A stretch of 64,000 nt of DNA, taken from the NCBI GenBank assembly GCA_947683625.1, contig CANTUR010000047.1:1984001-2048000 (forward strand). The letters run 5' to 3'. Of this stretch, positions 26,501-40,930 are shown one piece after another (the stretch's first letter is position 1; each line of letters starts with the position of its first letter). Origin of the DNA: Mallotus nudiflorus. Its lineage: Eukaryota > Streptophyta > Magnoliopsida > Malpighiales > Euphorbiaceae. The position numbers and the translations under genes were made by a program. Under the pieces are notes generated by a model, which had not been told where the DNA came from, did no database searches, and worked only from the letters and a program-made list of their open reading frames with translations.

Positions 26501-28312
26501 CATTGACGTATCCCTAACCAATGCTAAAAACCCCTGACAACCTTTCCTCAACAACTTCCTAGCTGTAATAACAGAAATAAGATTCTGAGGTGCTGAACTC
26601 CTATCACCAACAAACTTAAAATCTTCTTCACCAGGAATTCTAAAAATCACCTCCTTATTCCTGCAATCTACCACGACAAAGTGCTGAGATAACCAATCCA
26701 TTCCCAAAATAACATCGAACTCCATCACATCCAACAAAATCAAATCAGTGGATAATTCTCTATCTCCCACGAGAACTGGACAACCAGAAAGAACAATATC
26801 GGTGTCCAAAGAATCGCTCAGAGGAGTGGCAACAGACAAAGGAAAAGCCATCCTCGAAGCTTGCCAACAAGATTTAGAAGCAAAAACAGGAGAAACAAAC
26901 GAATGTGTGGCACCCGGATCAAACAAAACCAAAGCATCCAGGTAACAAACAGAAAGAATACCTACCACGACTGCATTAGATGCCTGAGCATCCTGCTGAG
27001 TCAGATGGAAGACTCTCGCCTGACCTCGACCTCCCTGCTGACTGGTAGAAGCCTGGCCAACACCTCTAGCACCTCCTCTAGTACCTCTACCACGACTCTG
27101 CTGTGAAACAAACTGAGTAGAACTCTGATGTTGGGCTGGTGGCAACTGAAATGGCACGGGCGCTGCACTAGCAATCGACTGCTGGGGGAATCACGGAATC
27201 TGCTGCTGCTGATATCCGGAATAAGGACACGATCTGGCAAAATGTCTTGTCTGCCCGCATCTGAAACATGTCAGTGGTGTTAGATAACACGGTCCCTGAT
27301 GGACTCTACCATAAGTCTGGCAAACACTGGCCGCTGATCCAGAACTACGACCACTGCTGCTGCTCGAAGCACCTGACCCAAATCTGAACGATCTACGCTG
27401 ACCTCCACGACCATGTCTACTGCTCCGATGCACTCGCTGCTGCTGTCTCTGACTCTGCTGAGTCAAACCTCGCTGCTGACTACTCGAACCAACATGAAAA
27501 CTCAAATATGGAGTAGTCTGCAATCCACTCGACTGAACTCCCAACTGGTAATAATCAGGCATCGCTCCCTGCCTAACTAATCTCAGCTCGATCTCCTTAG
27601 CTAGCTCAATCATAGACTCGAGAGTAAGACCTGCTGTAGGCATACCAGCAAAAGCTGAACCCAAACCAGTAACGTATGTAGTAACAGTGAAATACTGATC
27701 TCGCATCAGATCCTCAGCATATCTACCCAGACGAAGAAACTCTCGGGTATACTCCTCTACAGATCGATCTCCATGAGAAATACTGGTCAAATGAAGATGA
27801 TAGCTCAAACGAAGAGGCTCTGGACAAAATCTCCTCATGAATCGCTCTCGAAACTGAGCCCATGTCATCGTCATCATATAAGGCTGGATCATCTGAATAA
27901 ACCAATCCAAGGCTGGTCCCTCAACAGACAACTCAACAATCATGATCCGCTGGTACTCGGTATGAGCAGTCCGAGTCCTAGTCTCAATCGCATGCAGAAA
28001 ATCTAAAGGATCAGAAGTACCATCAAAAGCAATCCTGCCAACTCTGGCATAGAACAAAGCTGCCTCAGGGTCAGACATACCCTGCTGATAGGCAGGCTGA
28101 ACAACTGGAGGAACAGGAACATCAAACTCAGGCTCAACAGGCTCCTCGTCCTGTAACTCTCTCTGCCTACGGCGACCTGCCGCTCCTCGAGGTCTACCTC
28201 TGCCACGACCTCTACGTCTAACTGGCGGCTCAGGAGGTAAAACCTCATCCTGAAAAGACTCATCATCCTCGGCCTCAACGACCGGTGGAGTGACACGCGC
28301 TCGCCTCCTCAT
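23570..28312 (-). pseudogene. Element E unit 1 gag-pol, three stops
   Basis: Same polyprotein as element C in one continuous frame, three codons shorter because a VQP repeat in the Gag N-terminus is absent. It is broken by TGA at 27191-27193 between zinc finger and protease, TAG at 25535-25537 between RT and RNase H, and TGA at 23651-23653 in the chromodomain-like tail. The Gag also loses a zinc-finger cysteine (CQTY in place of CQTC) and has GQTR for GQTG in the second finger. No frameshift is seen. RT FIDD and integrase DD35E residues remain, though the integrase has TDDQSE where C has TDGQSE. Recently inactivated. Confidence 0.95.
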
Positions 28313-28510
28313 TCTGAAAAGACAAACGGAAAGATTCAGACAAAACAGACAACGGAGGAATAACGCTGAAAACTACAGCAAGGAATACTCATCAAGACAT
28401 ACTCGAACCTAATACACTGCAGTAGTCCAACAGAAAACACAACTTTAAAACTAGGGCCACAACTCACATAACTAAGCCCTGACACAGAACTCCACTCTGA
28501 AACGAACTTT

Positions 28511-28522
28511 GCTCTGATACCA
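28511..28522 (-). other. Primer-binding site, element E unit 1
   Basis: TGGTATCAGAGC in element direction, complementary to initiator tRNA-Met, 4 nt from the middle LTR. The leader 28313-28510 matches that of element C and ends in a CAG one base before the gag ATG. Confidence 0.92.
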
Positions 28523-28526
28523 ACTT

Positions 28527-31500
28527 TGTCACGACCCAAAACAGGGGCCATGACCGGCGCTAGGGAATGGGAATTCTTTCGAATCCGGAACTCGTAGCAA
28601 GCCTAAAAATAAATAAATCATGCCATCATAACAGTAACAATATAATATGCAGCGGAAAATAAAAATCATAATATCATAATATTATCCATATCAACTGGAT
28701 ATAAATAAAAATCTCATCTCATACATAAAATCTCTTTAATACAAATCCAGTTCAATATAATACATCTCTTTAAAATAAAGTACATAAAATCCCATACTTT
28801 AATTCACAACTACTGCAGTGTCTAGATAAAATAAATAAGACTCAAGTAGACAATTTACATAAAGAAGCCGGGGCGGAAGAAATCCGGCGTATCGACCTAC
28901 TACTGAGGTCTGAGGAAGTTGACTCTCCTGAAAAATAGTCAACGGAGGGGAGTCAGACCTCACTGAGTGAATTACTATAATATATATACATACACACTAA
29001 GTGATAATGCATACAGTCAACAGTATATATAATATATATGTATACAGGCAATTACACACAGATGCAGTAAAATCATTTTTTTTATATACTTTATCTGAAA
29101 ATCACAGTTTATGAAGTATCACATAGAACCCTAGAATATCGCAACCTCAAAAATAGTGTTAAACAACACTCTGGCCATACAGGCTCACTTATCCAAATAT
29201 ATCCACTTAATCCATTTAGACAGTAGACTGGCCCCGAGACACTAAGTCAACCGAGCTCCAGCAGTCTGACTGCCAGTGTGATTGGCCCCGAGACATTTGG
29301 TCAACCGAGCTCCAGCAATCACACCCAAACCACATCTCACATATCAATAATCATAATCAAATCAATATCCACAAATAAGTTAGTATTATAGCCTAAATAC
29401 TATAGGCGTACCGGTACGTACTCGGTCCTAGTGCTGCCCACTAGGTAGCACGTTCTATTGATATCCTTCATCATTAAATATAAAACATTCATTCACAAAT
29501 ATAAATGATGCATGAATATAAATGAAATAATAATATAAACCATATATATACCGGAAATATACCAAACATAAACCAAGTATATTTTGAGTATATATCTGTC
29601 AAATAAATCCAATCAAATCATGAATTAAACTAAAAATATATTTAAAAACATTTTAAATATATTTTATTAACAAAACATGTATATAATTTATTATATACCA
29701 AAAATATACTTGAATATAAATCACATTATTTATGCATATTCAGTCAAAATAAAACATGCATTTTCTAAATCATGCATCCTAAGCATATATATATAATATA
29801 GTAACTCACCTAATGCGCTCCACGAGACAGGTCCGACGGGCCTGGTCCACTAGCCCTCGGTCTCGGCGCAACTAAACAAGCAATAAATAACCGACATTAG
29901 AATAAACCTAACAGAAATCCTAGAATTCAATCTAGAGTATTTAACACAGAATCGAAAATTAGGGTTCGACTGGATATCACGTTTTACGAGAATTCTACCG
30001 AAAATCCGGCAGAACCTCCCCTGTAAAACGGACATCTCTCTACTCAAAAGAGTAGAGCCGACCCTGCAAAGAAAATACACTTCGAAGTACAAGCTCAACA
30101 CAATCAAAATCCCACGGTCGGACTCCAAACTACAGTCCACCGACCGGGGTCCACAAACACAGAATAATATTCCAAATACAACAAAAATATCTTTAAATCA
30201 CAGAAATACATTTCATACATAGAAATTACATAATTGACCTTGAAACACTATAAAAACCGATTAAAACTCATTTTATTAGAAAAACCGTATACTATATATA
30301 TAATTGAAAATAATTCCCGAAAAATAGTTTTAATTAGTTAAAAATACCAAATATTTTGTAGAAATCATTTTTATACCTTAAATAAATATTAAAACCAATT
30401 AAATTACATTTTTAGACAATTTAGGGTAAAATTACCAAAATACCCTTATATATATAAATATACTTAAATTACTTCAAAAATTCACTAAAAATCATACAAT
30501 TATCCAAAATTAATTTTCTCAACATATTTATCAATAATATCAATATTTAAACTCAATTAACCAATTAAATTCAAATTAAAACACATTTAACCTAATTTTC
30601 CAAAATCACCTAAACTTCAATAATTAAAAATAAATACTTAGAAATTCATAAAAATTCCAAATAAATTCCTATAATTCATTTCAACACCTAATTTAACCAT
30701 AAACTCCAATTTCATAATTTAAATAATTAATTCCCGAAAATTAGAAAATAATATTAAAATATTCAAAAATACCCAAAAATCCAAACAATCTCCAAAAATT
30801 CTACAAAAATTCATACATGAAGATTAAGCTACTTGGAACAAAATTTGTGAAGGAATTAAGCATGAATCAATCAAGAACAATTCTAAAAAAATCGAAAACC
30901 CTAATAGGCCGAATTTGACAAATCGAAAACTAAGCAATTCTAGATCATTTTAGCTCAAACCAAAGCTAGAATCACACTCACCGGAGCTCAAGGAGAAGAA
31001 AGAGACCGGCGGTGTCGAAAATGGTGGCCGGAATCGATGTGATCGACGGTGAGTTGATTTTCGGCTTCTCCGGCCAAAATCACTCTCCCGACGCCGGAAA
31101 CGGCCTCCACAGGCGGCGAAACTGGTCGGGGAAGATGGTGGCACACCGGACGGCACACCCACGGTGAAGGAACGGCATGGCAGCGACCGGAAATGGGGAA
31201 GAGAGAATCGGGAGGAAGAAGATGAAGTCGGGGGCAAAATGGTAATTTTGCAAACTTTTTGATTTTTGATGTATATATGTATATATATATATATTATACT
31301 ATATATTAAAATAATATTAAATTACACACATCAAATATACACCACACACATAAAATATTAATATTTTAATAATTTTTACCAAATAAAATTAATTAAATAA
31401 CAATTAAACAAATAAATACTTAATAAAATATTAGGGAATAATAAACCCTAATTAAATAAATATACACACACCGACTTTATTTAATAATTTAAAAATATGT

Positions 31501-31746
31501 ATGAGTTCATGCAAACCCGTAAATACATTTAAAATAATTAATAATACATTGTTTACGTGGAAATTTCCCCGAAAATGAAAGTCCCGGGAAAATTTTACGT
31601 AAAACACTGTATATAAAACACAGTAATTAAAATAGGTTTAAAATACATATCAACTCATAAAAATATCGTATATATACATATTCAAAATTATTAATACTGC
31701 ATATCCCGATACAGTATAAAAACATGTAAAAACACGGGATATTACA
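28527..31746 (-). repeat. Element E, LTR 2 (shared middle LTR, 3220 bp)
   Basis: Lies between the unit 1 primer site and the unit 2 polypurine tract (31747 on) with no target duplication, which shows it was never an independent insertion end. It shares the GAGACATTTGG variant near 29290 with LTR 3, but shares the region equivalent to 30400-31080 with LTR 1, so it looks mosaic. Confidence 0.95.
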
Positions 31747-31793
31747 GTCTTCCCCCCTTACAGGAATTCGTCCCCGAATTCTAAAAGATAAGA

Positions 31794-34700
31794 TCAAGAA
31801 GGAAAGAGATACGGGTAAGAAGCTCGCATCTCAGCTTCAGTCTCCCACGTATGCTCTTCAACTCTGTCGCTACGCCACAGAACCTTGACCATCGGAATCT
31901 GCTTCGATCTCAACTGTCGAACTTGATAATCAACGATCGCCACAGGTTCTTCCACAAACGTCAAATCTTCACTCACTTCTACACTGTCGGGTTGCAACAC
32001 GTGTGAAGGATCTGAGATATACTTCCTCAACATCGAGATATGAAATACTGGATGCACCTGTGACATACTCAGAGGCAAATCCAATCGATATGCAACAGTG
32101 CCAACTCTCTCCAGAATCTCAAACGGTCCAATGTATCTCGGTGCTAACTTACCCTTCCTGCCAAATCTCATCACACCCTTCATCGGAGATACCTTCAGAA
32201 AAATAAAATCTCCAACCTGAAACTCCACATCTCTGCACCTAGGATCCGCATAACTCTTCTGTCTGCTAACTGCGGTCTCTAATCTGCGCTTGATCACGGT
32301 GACTTTCTCTGCAGCATCCTGAACCATCTCTGGTCCAGTCAAAGCTCTCTCACCAATCTCATCCCAACTCAACGGGGATCTACACTTCCTTCCATACAAC
32401 GCCTCATATGGTGCCATGCCAATACTGCTATGGTAGCTGTTATTATATGCAAACTCAACAAGCGATAAATGATCATCCCAGCTACCTCCCAAATCCAAGA
32501 CACACATCCTCAACATATCTTCTAGTGTCTGGATCGTCCTCTCAGACTGACCGTCTGTCTGAGGATGAAAAGCAGTACTAAAATCCAACCTAGTGCCCAT
32601 CGCTTCCTGTAACTTCTGCCAAAAACGAGAAGTAAACACCGAACCTCTATCTGACACAATGGACACAGGTACTCCATGAAGGCACACAATATTCTTCACG
32701 TACAACTTCGCCAATCTAGCAACTGAATATGTGGCTTTCACAGGCAAGAAATGTGCAGACTTCGTCAATCTGTCTACAATTACCCAGATGGAATCGTATC
32801 CATCCTTCGAACGAGGTAAACCGACCACAAAATCCATAGTTATCCTTTCCCACTTCCACTCGGGAATAGGAAGAGGCTGAAGCTTCCCAGAAGGCTTCTG
32901 ATGTTCAGCTTTCACTTGCTGACACGTCAAGCACTTAGCAACATAATCAGCAACATCCTTCTTCAATCCATCCCACCAGTATAGATCTCTGATACTGTGG
33001 TACATCTTAGTAACACCTGGATGAATGCTGTAGGCTGTAGAATGTGCTTCCTCTAAGATCTCTTCTCTCAAATCATCCACATCAGGAACACACAATCTAC
33101 CACTGATCCACAACACACCATCATCATCAAGTGTGAAATCAGTGAACTTCCCTGCTCTGACATTCTCTGCAAGCTCTTCTAGAATAGGATCTCGGCTCTG
33201 AGCTACTTTAATCCTATCCCTTAGCACAGATCGCACTTTAAACTGAGCTAACAGTCCACCTGATCTACTGATCTTCATCATCAGACCTTGATCCACTATC
33301 AAATGCAACTCCTGGATCAATGGTCTCCTCTCAACACCAATGTGAGCAAGACTACCTGAAGACTTCCTACTCAAGGCATCTGCTACCACATTAGCTTTAC
33401 CCGGATGGTAAAGAATCTCGCAATCATAGTCCTTCAACAGTTCCAACCATCGTCTCTGCCTCAGATTCAAATCTCGCTGCTAGAAAATGTACTTAAGGCT
33501 CTTGTGATCAGTAAATATCTCACAAGTCACCTCGTACAGATAATGTCTCCAAATCTTCAAAGCAAAGATCACTGCAGCCATCTCCAGATCATGTGTGGGA
33601 TAGTTTTGCTCATGCTTCTTCAACTGCCTCGAAGCATAGGCTATCACCCTTCCATTCTGCATCAACACACAACCAAGACCAATTCTAGAGGCATCACAGT
33701 AAACTGTGAACTTATCCACACTATTAGGCAAAGCTAATACTGGCGCTGTGGTCAACTTCTCCTTCAACAACTGAAAACTATTCTCACAAGCTTCTGACCA
33801 CTCGAATCTAACATTCTTCTGAGTCAAGCGAGTCATAGGGGCTGCTATCCTGGAAAAATCCTGCACAAACTGCCTATAATACCCGGCTAAACCCAGAAAA
33901 CTCCGAATCTCCGTAACTGAAGTAGGTCTAGGCCACTCAGATACTGCCTCAACCTTCTGTGGATCAACCTGAATACCTTCTTTAGACACCACGTGTCCAA
34001 GAAAAGAAACACTCTCCATCCAGAAATCACACTTCGAGAATTTAGCATAAAGCTGATGATCTCTCAGTGTCTGTAGTACAATCCTCAAATGATATACATA
34101 CTCTTCCATACTCCTCGAATATACTAGTATATCATCAATGAAGACTACCACAAACTGATCCACATACGGTCTGAATACTCTGTTTATCAGATCCATAAAA
34201 GCTGCTGGTGCATTAGTCAAACCAAAAGACATCACCAGAAACTCATAATGGCCATATCTAGTGCGGAAAGCTGTCTTAGGAATATCAGCTTCACTAATCC
34301 GCAGCTGATGATAACCCGACCTCAAGTCGACCTTAGAAAAGAACTGTGCACCTTGTAACTGATCAAATAAATCATCAATCCTCGGGAGAGGATACTTGTT
34401 CTTCACTGTCACCTTATTCAGCTCTCTGTAGTCAATGCACAATCTCAGGGTACCATCCTTCTTCTTCACAAACAAGACTGGTGCACCCCAAGGGGAAACA
34501 CTAGGTCTGATAAAACCTTTATCCAACAACTCTTGCAATTGCTCCTTTAACTCTCTCAACTCTGCAGGAGCCATACGATAGGGTGGCATAGATATAGGAG
34601 TAGTACCTGGAACCACATCTATACAGAACTCAATCTCTCTATGAGGTGGTAAACCTGGCAACTCCTCGGGAAAAACATCAGGAAACTCACAAGCAACAGG

Positions 34701-36536
34701 AACATCTGTGAGTGACAACTTCTCCATTGACGTATCCCTAACCAATGCCAAAAACCCCTGACAACCTTTCCTCAACAACTTCCTAGCTGTAATAACAGAA
34801 ATAAGATTTTGAGGTGCTGAACTCCTATCACCAACAAACTTAAAATCTTCTTCACCAGGAATTCTAAAAATCACCTCCTTATTCTTGCAATCTACCACGG
34901 CAAAGTGCTGAGATAACCAATCCATTCCCAAAATAACATCGAACTCCATCACATCCAACAAAATCAAATCAGCGGATAATTCTCTATCTCCCACAAGAAC
35001 TGGACAACCAGAAAGAACAATAACGGTGTCCAAAGAATCGCTCAGAGGAGTGGCAACATACAAAGGAAAAGCCATCCTCGAAGCTTGCCAACAAGATTTA
35101 GAAGCAAAAACAGGAGAAACAAATGAATGCGTGGCACCCGGATCAAACAAAACCAAAGCATCCAGGTAACAAACAGAAAGAATACCTGCCACGACTGCAT
35201 TAGATGCCTGAGCATCCTGCTGAGTCAGATGGAAGACTCTCGCCTGACCTCGACCTCCTTGCTGACTAGTAGAAGCCTGGCCAACACCTCTAGCACCTCC
35301 TCTAGTACCTCTACCATGACTCTGCTGTGAAACAAACTGAGTAGAACTCTGATGCTGGGCTGGTGGCAACTGAAATGGCACGGGCGCTGCACTAGCAATC
35401 GACTGCTGGGGGAATCGCGGAATCTACTGCTGCTGATATCCGGAATAAGGACACGATCTGGCAAAATGTCCTATCTGCCCGCATCTGAAACATATCAGTG
35501 GTGTCAGATAACACGGTCCCTGATGGACTCTACCACAAGTCTGGCAAACACTGGCCGCTGATCCAGAACTACGACCACTGCTGCTGCTCGAAGCACCTGA
35601 CCCAAATCTGAACGATCTACGCTGACCTCCACGACCATGTCTACTGCTCCGATGCACTCGCTGCTGCTGTCTCTGACTCTGCTGAGTCAAACCTCGCTGC
35701 TGACTACTCGAACCAACATGAAAACTCGAATATGGAGTAGTCTGCAATCCACTCGACTGAACTCCCAACTGGTAATAATCAGGCATCGCTCCCTGCCTAA
35801 CTAATCTCAGCTCGATCTCCTTAGCTAGCTCAATCACAGACTCGAGAGTAAGACCTGCTGTAGGCATACCAGCAAAAGCTGAACCCAAACCAGTAACGTA
35901 TGTAGTAACAGCAAAATACTGATCTCGCATCAGATCCTCAGCATATCTACCCAGACGAAGAAACTCTCGGGTATACTCCTCTACAGATCGATCTCCACGA
36001 GAAATACTGGTCAAACGAAGACGATAGCTCAAACGAAGAGGCTCTGGACAAAATCTCCTCATGAATCGCTCTCGAAACTGAGCCCATGTCATCGTCATCA
36101 TATAAGGCTGGATCATCTGAATAAACCAATCCAAGGCTGGTCCCTCAACAGACAACTCAACAATCATGATCCGCTGGTACTCGGTATGAGCAGTCCGAGT
36201 CCTAGTCTCAATCGCATGCAGAAAATCTAAAGGATCAGAAGTACCATCAAAAGCAATCCTGCTAACTCTGGCATAGAACAAAGCTGCCTCAGGGTCAGAC
36301 ATACCCTGCTGATAGGCAGGCTGAACAACTGGAGGAACAGGAACATCAAACTCAGGCTCAACAGGCTCCTCGTCCTGTAACTCTCTCTGCCTACGGCGAC
36401 CTGCCGCTCCTCGAGGTCTACCTCTGCCACGACCTCTACGTCTAACTGGCGGCTCAGGAGGTAAAACCTCATCCTGAAAAGACTCATCATCCTTGGCCTC
36501 AACGACCGGTGGAGCGACACGCGCTCGCCTCCTCAT
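31794..36536 (-). pseudogene. Element E unit 2 gag-pol, two stops
   Basis: Full-length polyprotein frame (1580 codons plus stop), interrupted only by TAG at 35424-35426 between zinc finger and protease and TAG at 33480-33482 at the start of the RNase H to integrase connection. Domain order and catalytic motifs follow element C: zinc fingers, DPGAT protease, FIDD RT, RNase H Asp-Glu-Asp, HHCC and DD35E integrase, GPF, chromodomain-like tail. The TAG at the Gag-protease junction is at the same codon as in element B. Both stops are single transitions from CAG. Recently inactivated, or dependent on readthrough. Confidence 0.95.
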
Positions 36537-36734
36537 TCTGAAAAGACAAACGGAAAGATTCAGACAAAACAGACAACGGAGGAATAACGCTGAAAACTAC
36601 AGCAAGGAATACTCATCAAGACATACTCGAACCTAATACACTGCAGTAGTCCAACAGAAAACACAACTTTAAAACTAGGGCCACAACTCACATAACTAAG
36701 CCCTGACACAGAACTCCACTCTGAAACGAACTTC

Positions 36735-36746
36735 GCTCTGATACCA
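36735..36746 (-). other. Primer-binding site, element E unit 2
   Basis: TGGTATCAGAGC in element direction, 4 nt from the outer 5' LTR. The leader 36537-36734 is the same as in unit 1 and contains no ORF. Confidence 0.92.
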
Positions 36747-36750
36747 ACTT

Positions 36751-39700
36751 TGTCACGACCCAAAACAGGGGCCATGACCGGCGCTAGGGAACGGGAATTC
36801 TTTCGAATCCGGAACCCGTAGCAAGCCTAAAAATAAATAAATCATGCCATCATAACAGTAACAATATAATATGCAGCGGAAAATAAAAATCATAATATCA
36901 TAATATTATCCATATCAACTGGATATAAATAAAAATCTCATCTCATACATAAAATCTCTTTAATACAAATCCAGTTCAATATAATACATCTCTTTAAAAT
37001 AAAGTACATAAAATCCCATACTTTAATTCACAACTACTGCAGTGTCTAGATAAAATAAATAAGACTCAAGTAGACAATTTACATAAAGAAGCCGGGGTGG
37101 AAGAAATCCGGCGTATCGACCTGCTACTGAGGTCTGAGGAAGTTGACTCTCCTGAAAAATAGTCAACGGAGGGGAGTCAGACCTCACTGAGTGAATTACT
37201 ATAATATATATACATACACACTAAGTGATAATGCATACAATCAACAGTATATATAATATATATGTATACAGGCAATTACACACAGATGCAGTAAAATCAT
37301 TTTTTTTATATACTTTATCTGAAAATCACAGTTTATGAAGGATCACATAGAACCCTAGAATATCGCAACCTCAAAAATAGTGTTAAACAACACTCTGGCC
37401 ATACAGGCTCACTTATCCAAATATATCCACTTAATCCATTTAGACAGTAGACTGGCCCCGAGACACTAAGTCAATCGAGCTCCAGCAGTCTGACTGCCAG
37501 TGTGATTGGCCCCGAGACATTTGGTCAACCGAGCTCCAGCAATCACACCCAAACCACATCTCACATATCAATAATCATAATCAAATCAATATCCACAAAT
37601 AAGTTAGTATTATAGCCTAAATACTATAGGCGTACCGGTACGTACTCGGTCCTAGTGCTGCCCACTAGGTAGCACGTTCTATTGATATCCTTTATCATTA
37701 AATATAAAACATTCATTCACAAATATAAATGATGCATGAATATAAATGAAATAATAATATAAACCATATATATACCGGAAATATACCAAACATAAACCAG
37801 GTATATTTTGAGTATATATATGTCAAATAAATCCAATCAAATCATGAATTAAACTAAAAATATATTTAAAAACATTTTAAATATATTTTATTAACAAAAC
37901 ATGTATATAATTTATTATATACCAAAAATATACTTGAATATAAATCACATTATTTATGCATATTCAGTCAAAATAAAACATGCATTTTCTAAATCATGCA
38001 TCCTAAGCATATATATATAATATAGTAACTCACCTAATGCGCTCCACGAGACAGGTCCGACGGGCCTGGTCCACTAGCCCTCGGTCTCGGCGCAACTAAA
38101 CAAGCAATAAATAACCGACATTAGAATAAACCTAACAGAAATCCTAGAATTCAATCTAGAGTATTTAACACAGAATCGAAAATTAGGGTTCGATTGGATA
38201 TCACGTTTTACGAGAATTCTACCGAAAATCCGGCAGAACCTCCCCTGTAAAACGGACATCTCTCTACTCAAAAGAGTAGAGCTGACCCTGCAAAGAAAAT
38301 ACACTTCGAAGTACAAGCTCAACACAATCAAAATCCCACGGTCGGACTCCAAACTACAGTCCACCGACCGGGGTCCACAAACATAGAATAATATTCCAAA
38401 TACAACAAAAATATCTTTAAATCACAGAAATACATTTCATACGTAGAAATTACATAATTGACCTTGAAACACTATAAAAACCGATTAAAACTCATTTTAT
38501 TAGAAAAACCGTATACTATATATATAATTGAAAATAATTCCCGAAAAATAGTTTTAATTAGTTAAAAATACCAAATATTTTGTAGAAATCATTTTTATAC
38601 CTTAAATAAATATTAAAACCAATTAAATTACATTTTATACAATTTAGGGTAAAATTACCAAAATACCCCTATATATATAAATATACTTAAATTACTTCAA
38701 AAATTCACTAAAAATCATACAATTATCCAAAATTAATTTTCTCAACATATTTATCAATAATATCAATATTTAAACTCAATTAACCAATTAAATTCAAATT
38801 AAAACACATTTAACCTAATTTTCCAAAATCACCTAAACTTCAATAATTAAAAATAAATACTTAGAAATTCATAAAAATTCCAAATAAATTCCTATAATTC
38901 ATTTCAACACCTAATTTAACCATAAACTCCAATTTCATAATTTAAATAATTAATTCCCGAAAATTAGAAAATAATATTAAAATATTCAAAAATACCCAAA
39001 AATCCAAACAATCTCCAAAAATTCTACAAAAATTCATACATGAAGATTAAGCTACTAGGGACAACATTTGTGAAGGAATTAAGCATGAATCAATCAAGAA
39101 CAATTCGAAAAAAATCAAAAACCCTAATAGGCCGAATTTGACAAATCGAAAACTAAGCAATTCTAGACCATTTTAGCTCAAACCAAAGCTAGAATCACAC
39201 TCACCGGAGCTCAAGGAGAAGAAAGAGACCAGCGATGTCAAAAACGGTGGCCGGAATGGGCGTGATCGACGATGAGTTGATTTTCGGCTTCTCCGGCCAA
39301 AATCACTCTCCCGACGCCGGAAACGGCCTCCACAGGCGGCGAAACTGGTCGGGGAAGATTGTGGCACACCGGACGGCACACCCACGGTGAAGGAACGGCA
39401 TGGCAGCGATCGGAAATGGGGAAGAGAGAATCGGGAGGAAGAAGATGAAGTCGGGGGCAAAATGGTAATTTTGCAAACTTTTTGATTTTTGATGTATATA
39501 TGTATATATATATATATTATACTATATATTAAAATAATATTAAATTACACACATCAAATATACACCACACACATAAAATATTAATATTTTAATAATTTTT
39601 ACCAAATAAAATTAATTAAATAACAATTAAACAAATAAATACTTAATAAAATATTAGGGAATAATAAACCCTAATTAAATAAATATACACACACCGACTT

Positions 39701-39969
39701 TATTTAATAATTTAAAAATATGTATAAGTTCATGCAAACCCGTAAATACATTTAAAATAATTAATAATACATTGTTTACGTGGAAATTTCCCCGAAAATG
39801 AAAGTCCCGGGAAAATTTTACGTAAAACACTGTATATAAAACACAGTAATTAAAATAGGTTTAAAATACATATCAACTCATAAAAATATCGTATATATAC
39901 ATATTCAAAATTATTAATACTGCATATCCCGATACAGTATAAAAACATGTAAAAACACGGGATATTACA
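36751..39969 (-). repeat. Element E, LTR 3 (outer 5' LTR, 3219 bp)
   Basis: Ends at GGGATATTACA followed by the ATTAA duplication. All predicted splice sites are present. It differs from LTRs 1 and 2 in a cluster at about 38630-39270 (for example CTACTAGGGACAAC near 39050 and GGAATGGGCGTGATCGACGA near 39252), more than expected from evenly spread mutation. Confidence 0.95.
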
Positions 39970-40894
39970 ATTAATTAAAAATACTAAATAATTTGTAAAA
40001 ATCATTTTTTTACCTTAAATAACTATTAAAACCAATTTAATTACATTTTTAGCCAATTTAGTGTAAAATTACCAAAATACCCCTATATATATAAATATAC
40101 TAAAATTCATTCAAAAATTCATCAAAAATAGTATAATTATCCAAAATTAATTTTCTCCACATTTTTATCAATAATATCAATAATTAAAATCAATTAACTA
40201 ATTAATTTCAATTAAAAACACAATTAACCCTATTTTCTCAAAATTACATAAACTAATTAAATTCAAATAAATACATAGAAATTCATAAAAATTCCAAATA
40301 AATTCCTATAATTCATTTAAAAACCTATATTTATCATAAAACACAATTTCATAATTTATTTAATTAATTTTCGAAAATTAGAAAATAATATTAAAATATT
40401 CAAAAATACCCAAAAATCAAAATAATCTCCAAAAATTCCAAAAAAATTCACACATGTAGATTAAGCTACTAGGATCAACATTTGTTAAGGGATTTTTCAT
40501 GAATCAACAAGAAAAATTTTTAAAAAAAATTTGAAAACTAATTTCGACCAAATTGGAAAAATTGAAAAACAGAAAAATCAAGGGAGTTTGAGCTCAAACC
40601 AAAGCTAGAATCAATATCATCGTTGCTTGAGGAGTCCAAAGACACCGGAAACGTGAAGTTTGGTGGCCGGAGGAGGAAGAACCATGGAGGCTTGAATTCT
40701 CGACCAAAAATGGCAGAAATCGAGCTGCCCGGCGCCGGGGAAGATGACTGGGATGGCGAGGCAGCGGAGGAGGACGGTGACACCCAGGGGAGGCACTCTG
40801 AATGGCGGCGAATGGACAGCGAGGGTGAGGGGATGGGTTGTCGGGGGAAGAAGAAGAAAATGGAAGAGAAAAGAAAAGACATAAAAAAAAAATT

Positions 40895-40930
<36 letters not shown>

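Larger units (their letters stand above)
20302..39969 (-). mobile_element. Element E: tandem retroelement, LTR-internal-LTR-internal-LTR (19,668 bp)
   Basis: Three LTRs (20302-23522, 28527-31746, 36751-39969) alternate with two internal regions of equal length, 5004 bp each (23523-28526 and 31747-36750). Only the outer ends have a target duplication, ATTAA at 20297-20301 and 39970-39974. The middle LTR is bordered by a primer site on one side and a polypurine tract on the other, so it serves as 5' LTR of one unit and 3' LTR of the other. Unequal recombination between LTRs of allelic or sister copies is the simplest origin. Integration of a concatemeric cDNA is an alternative. Neither unit has an intact ORF. 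Confidence 0.96.
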
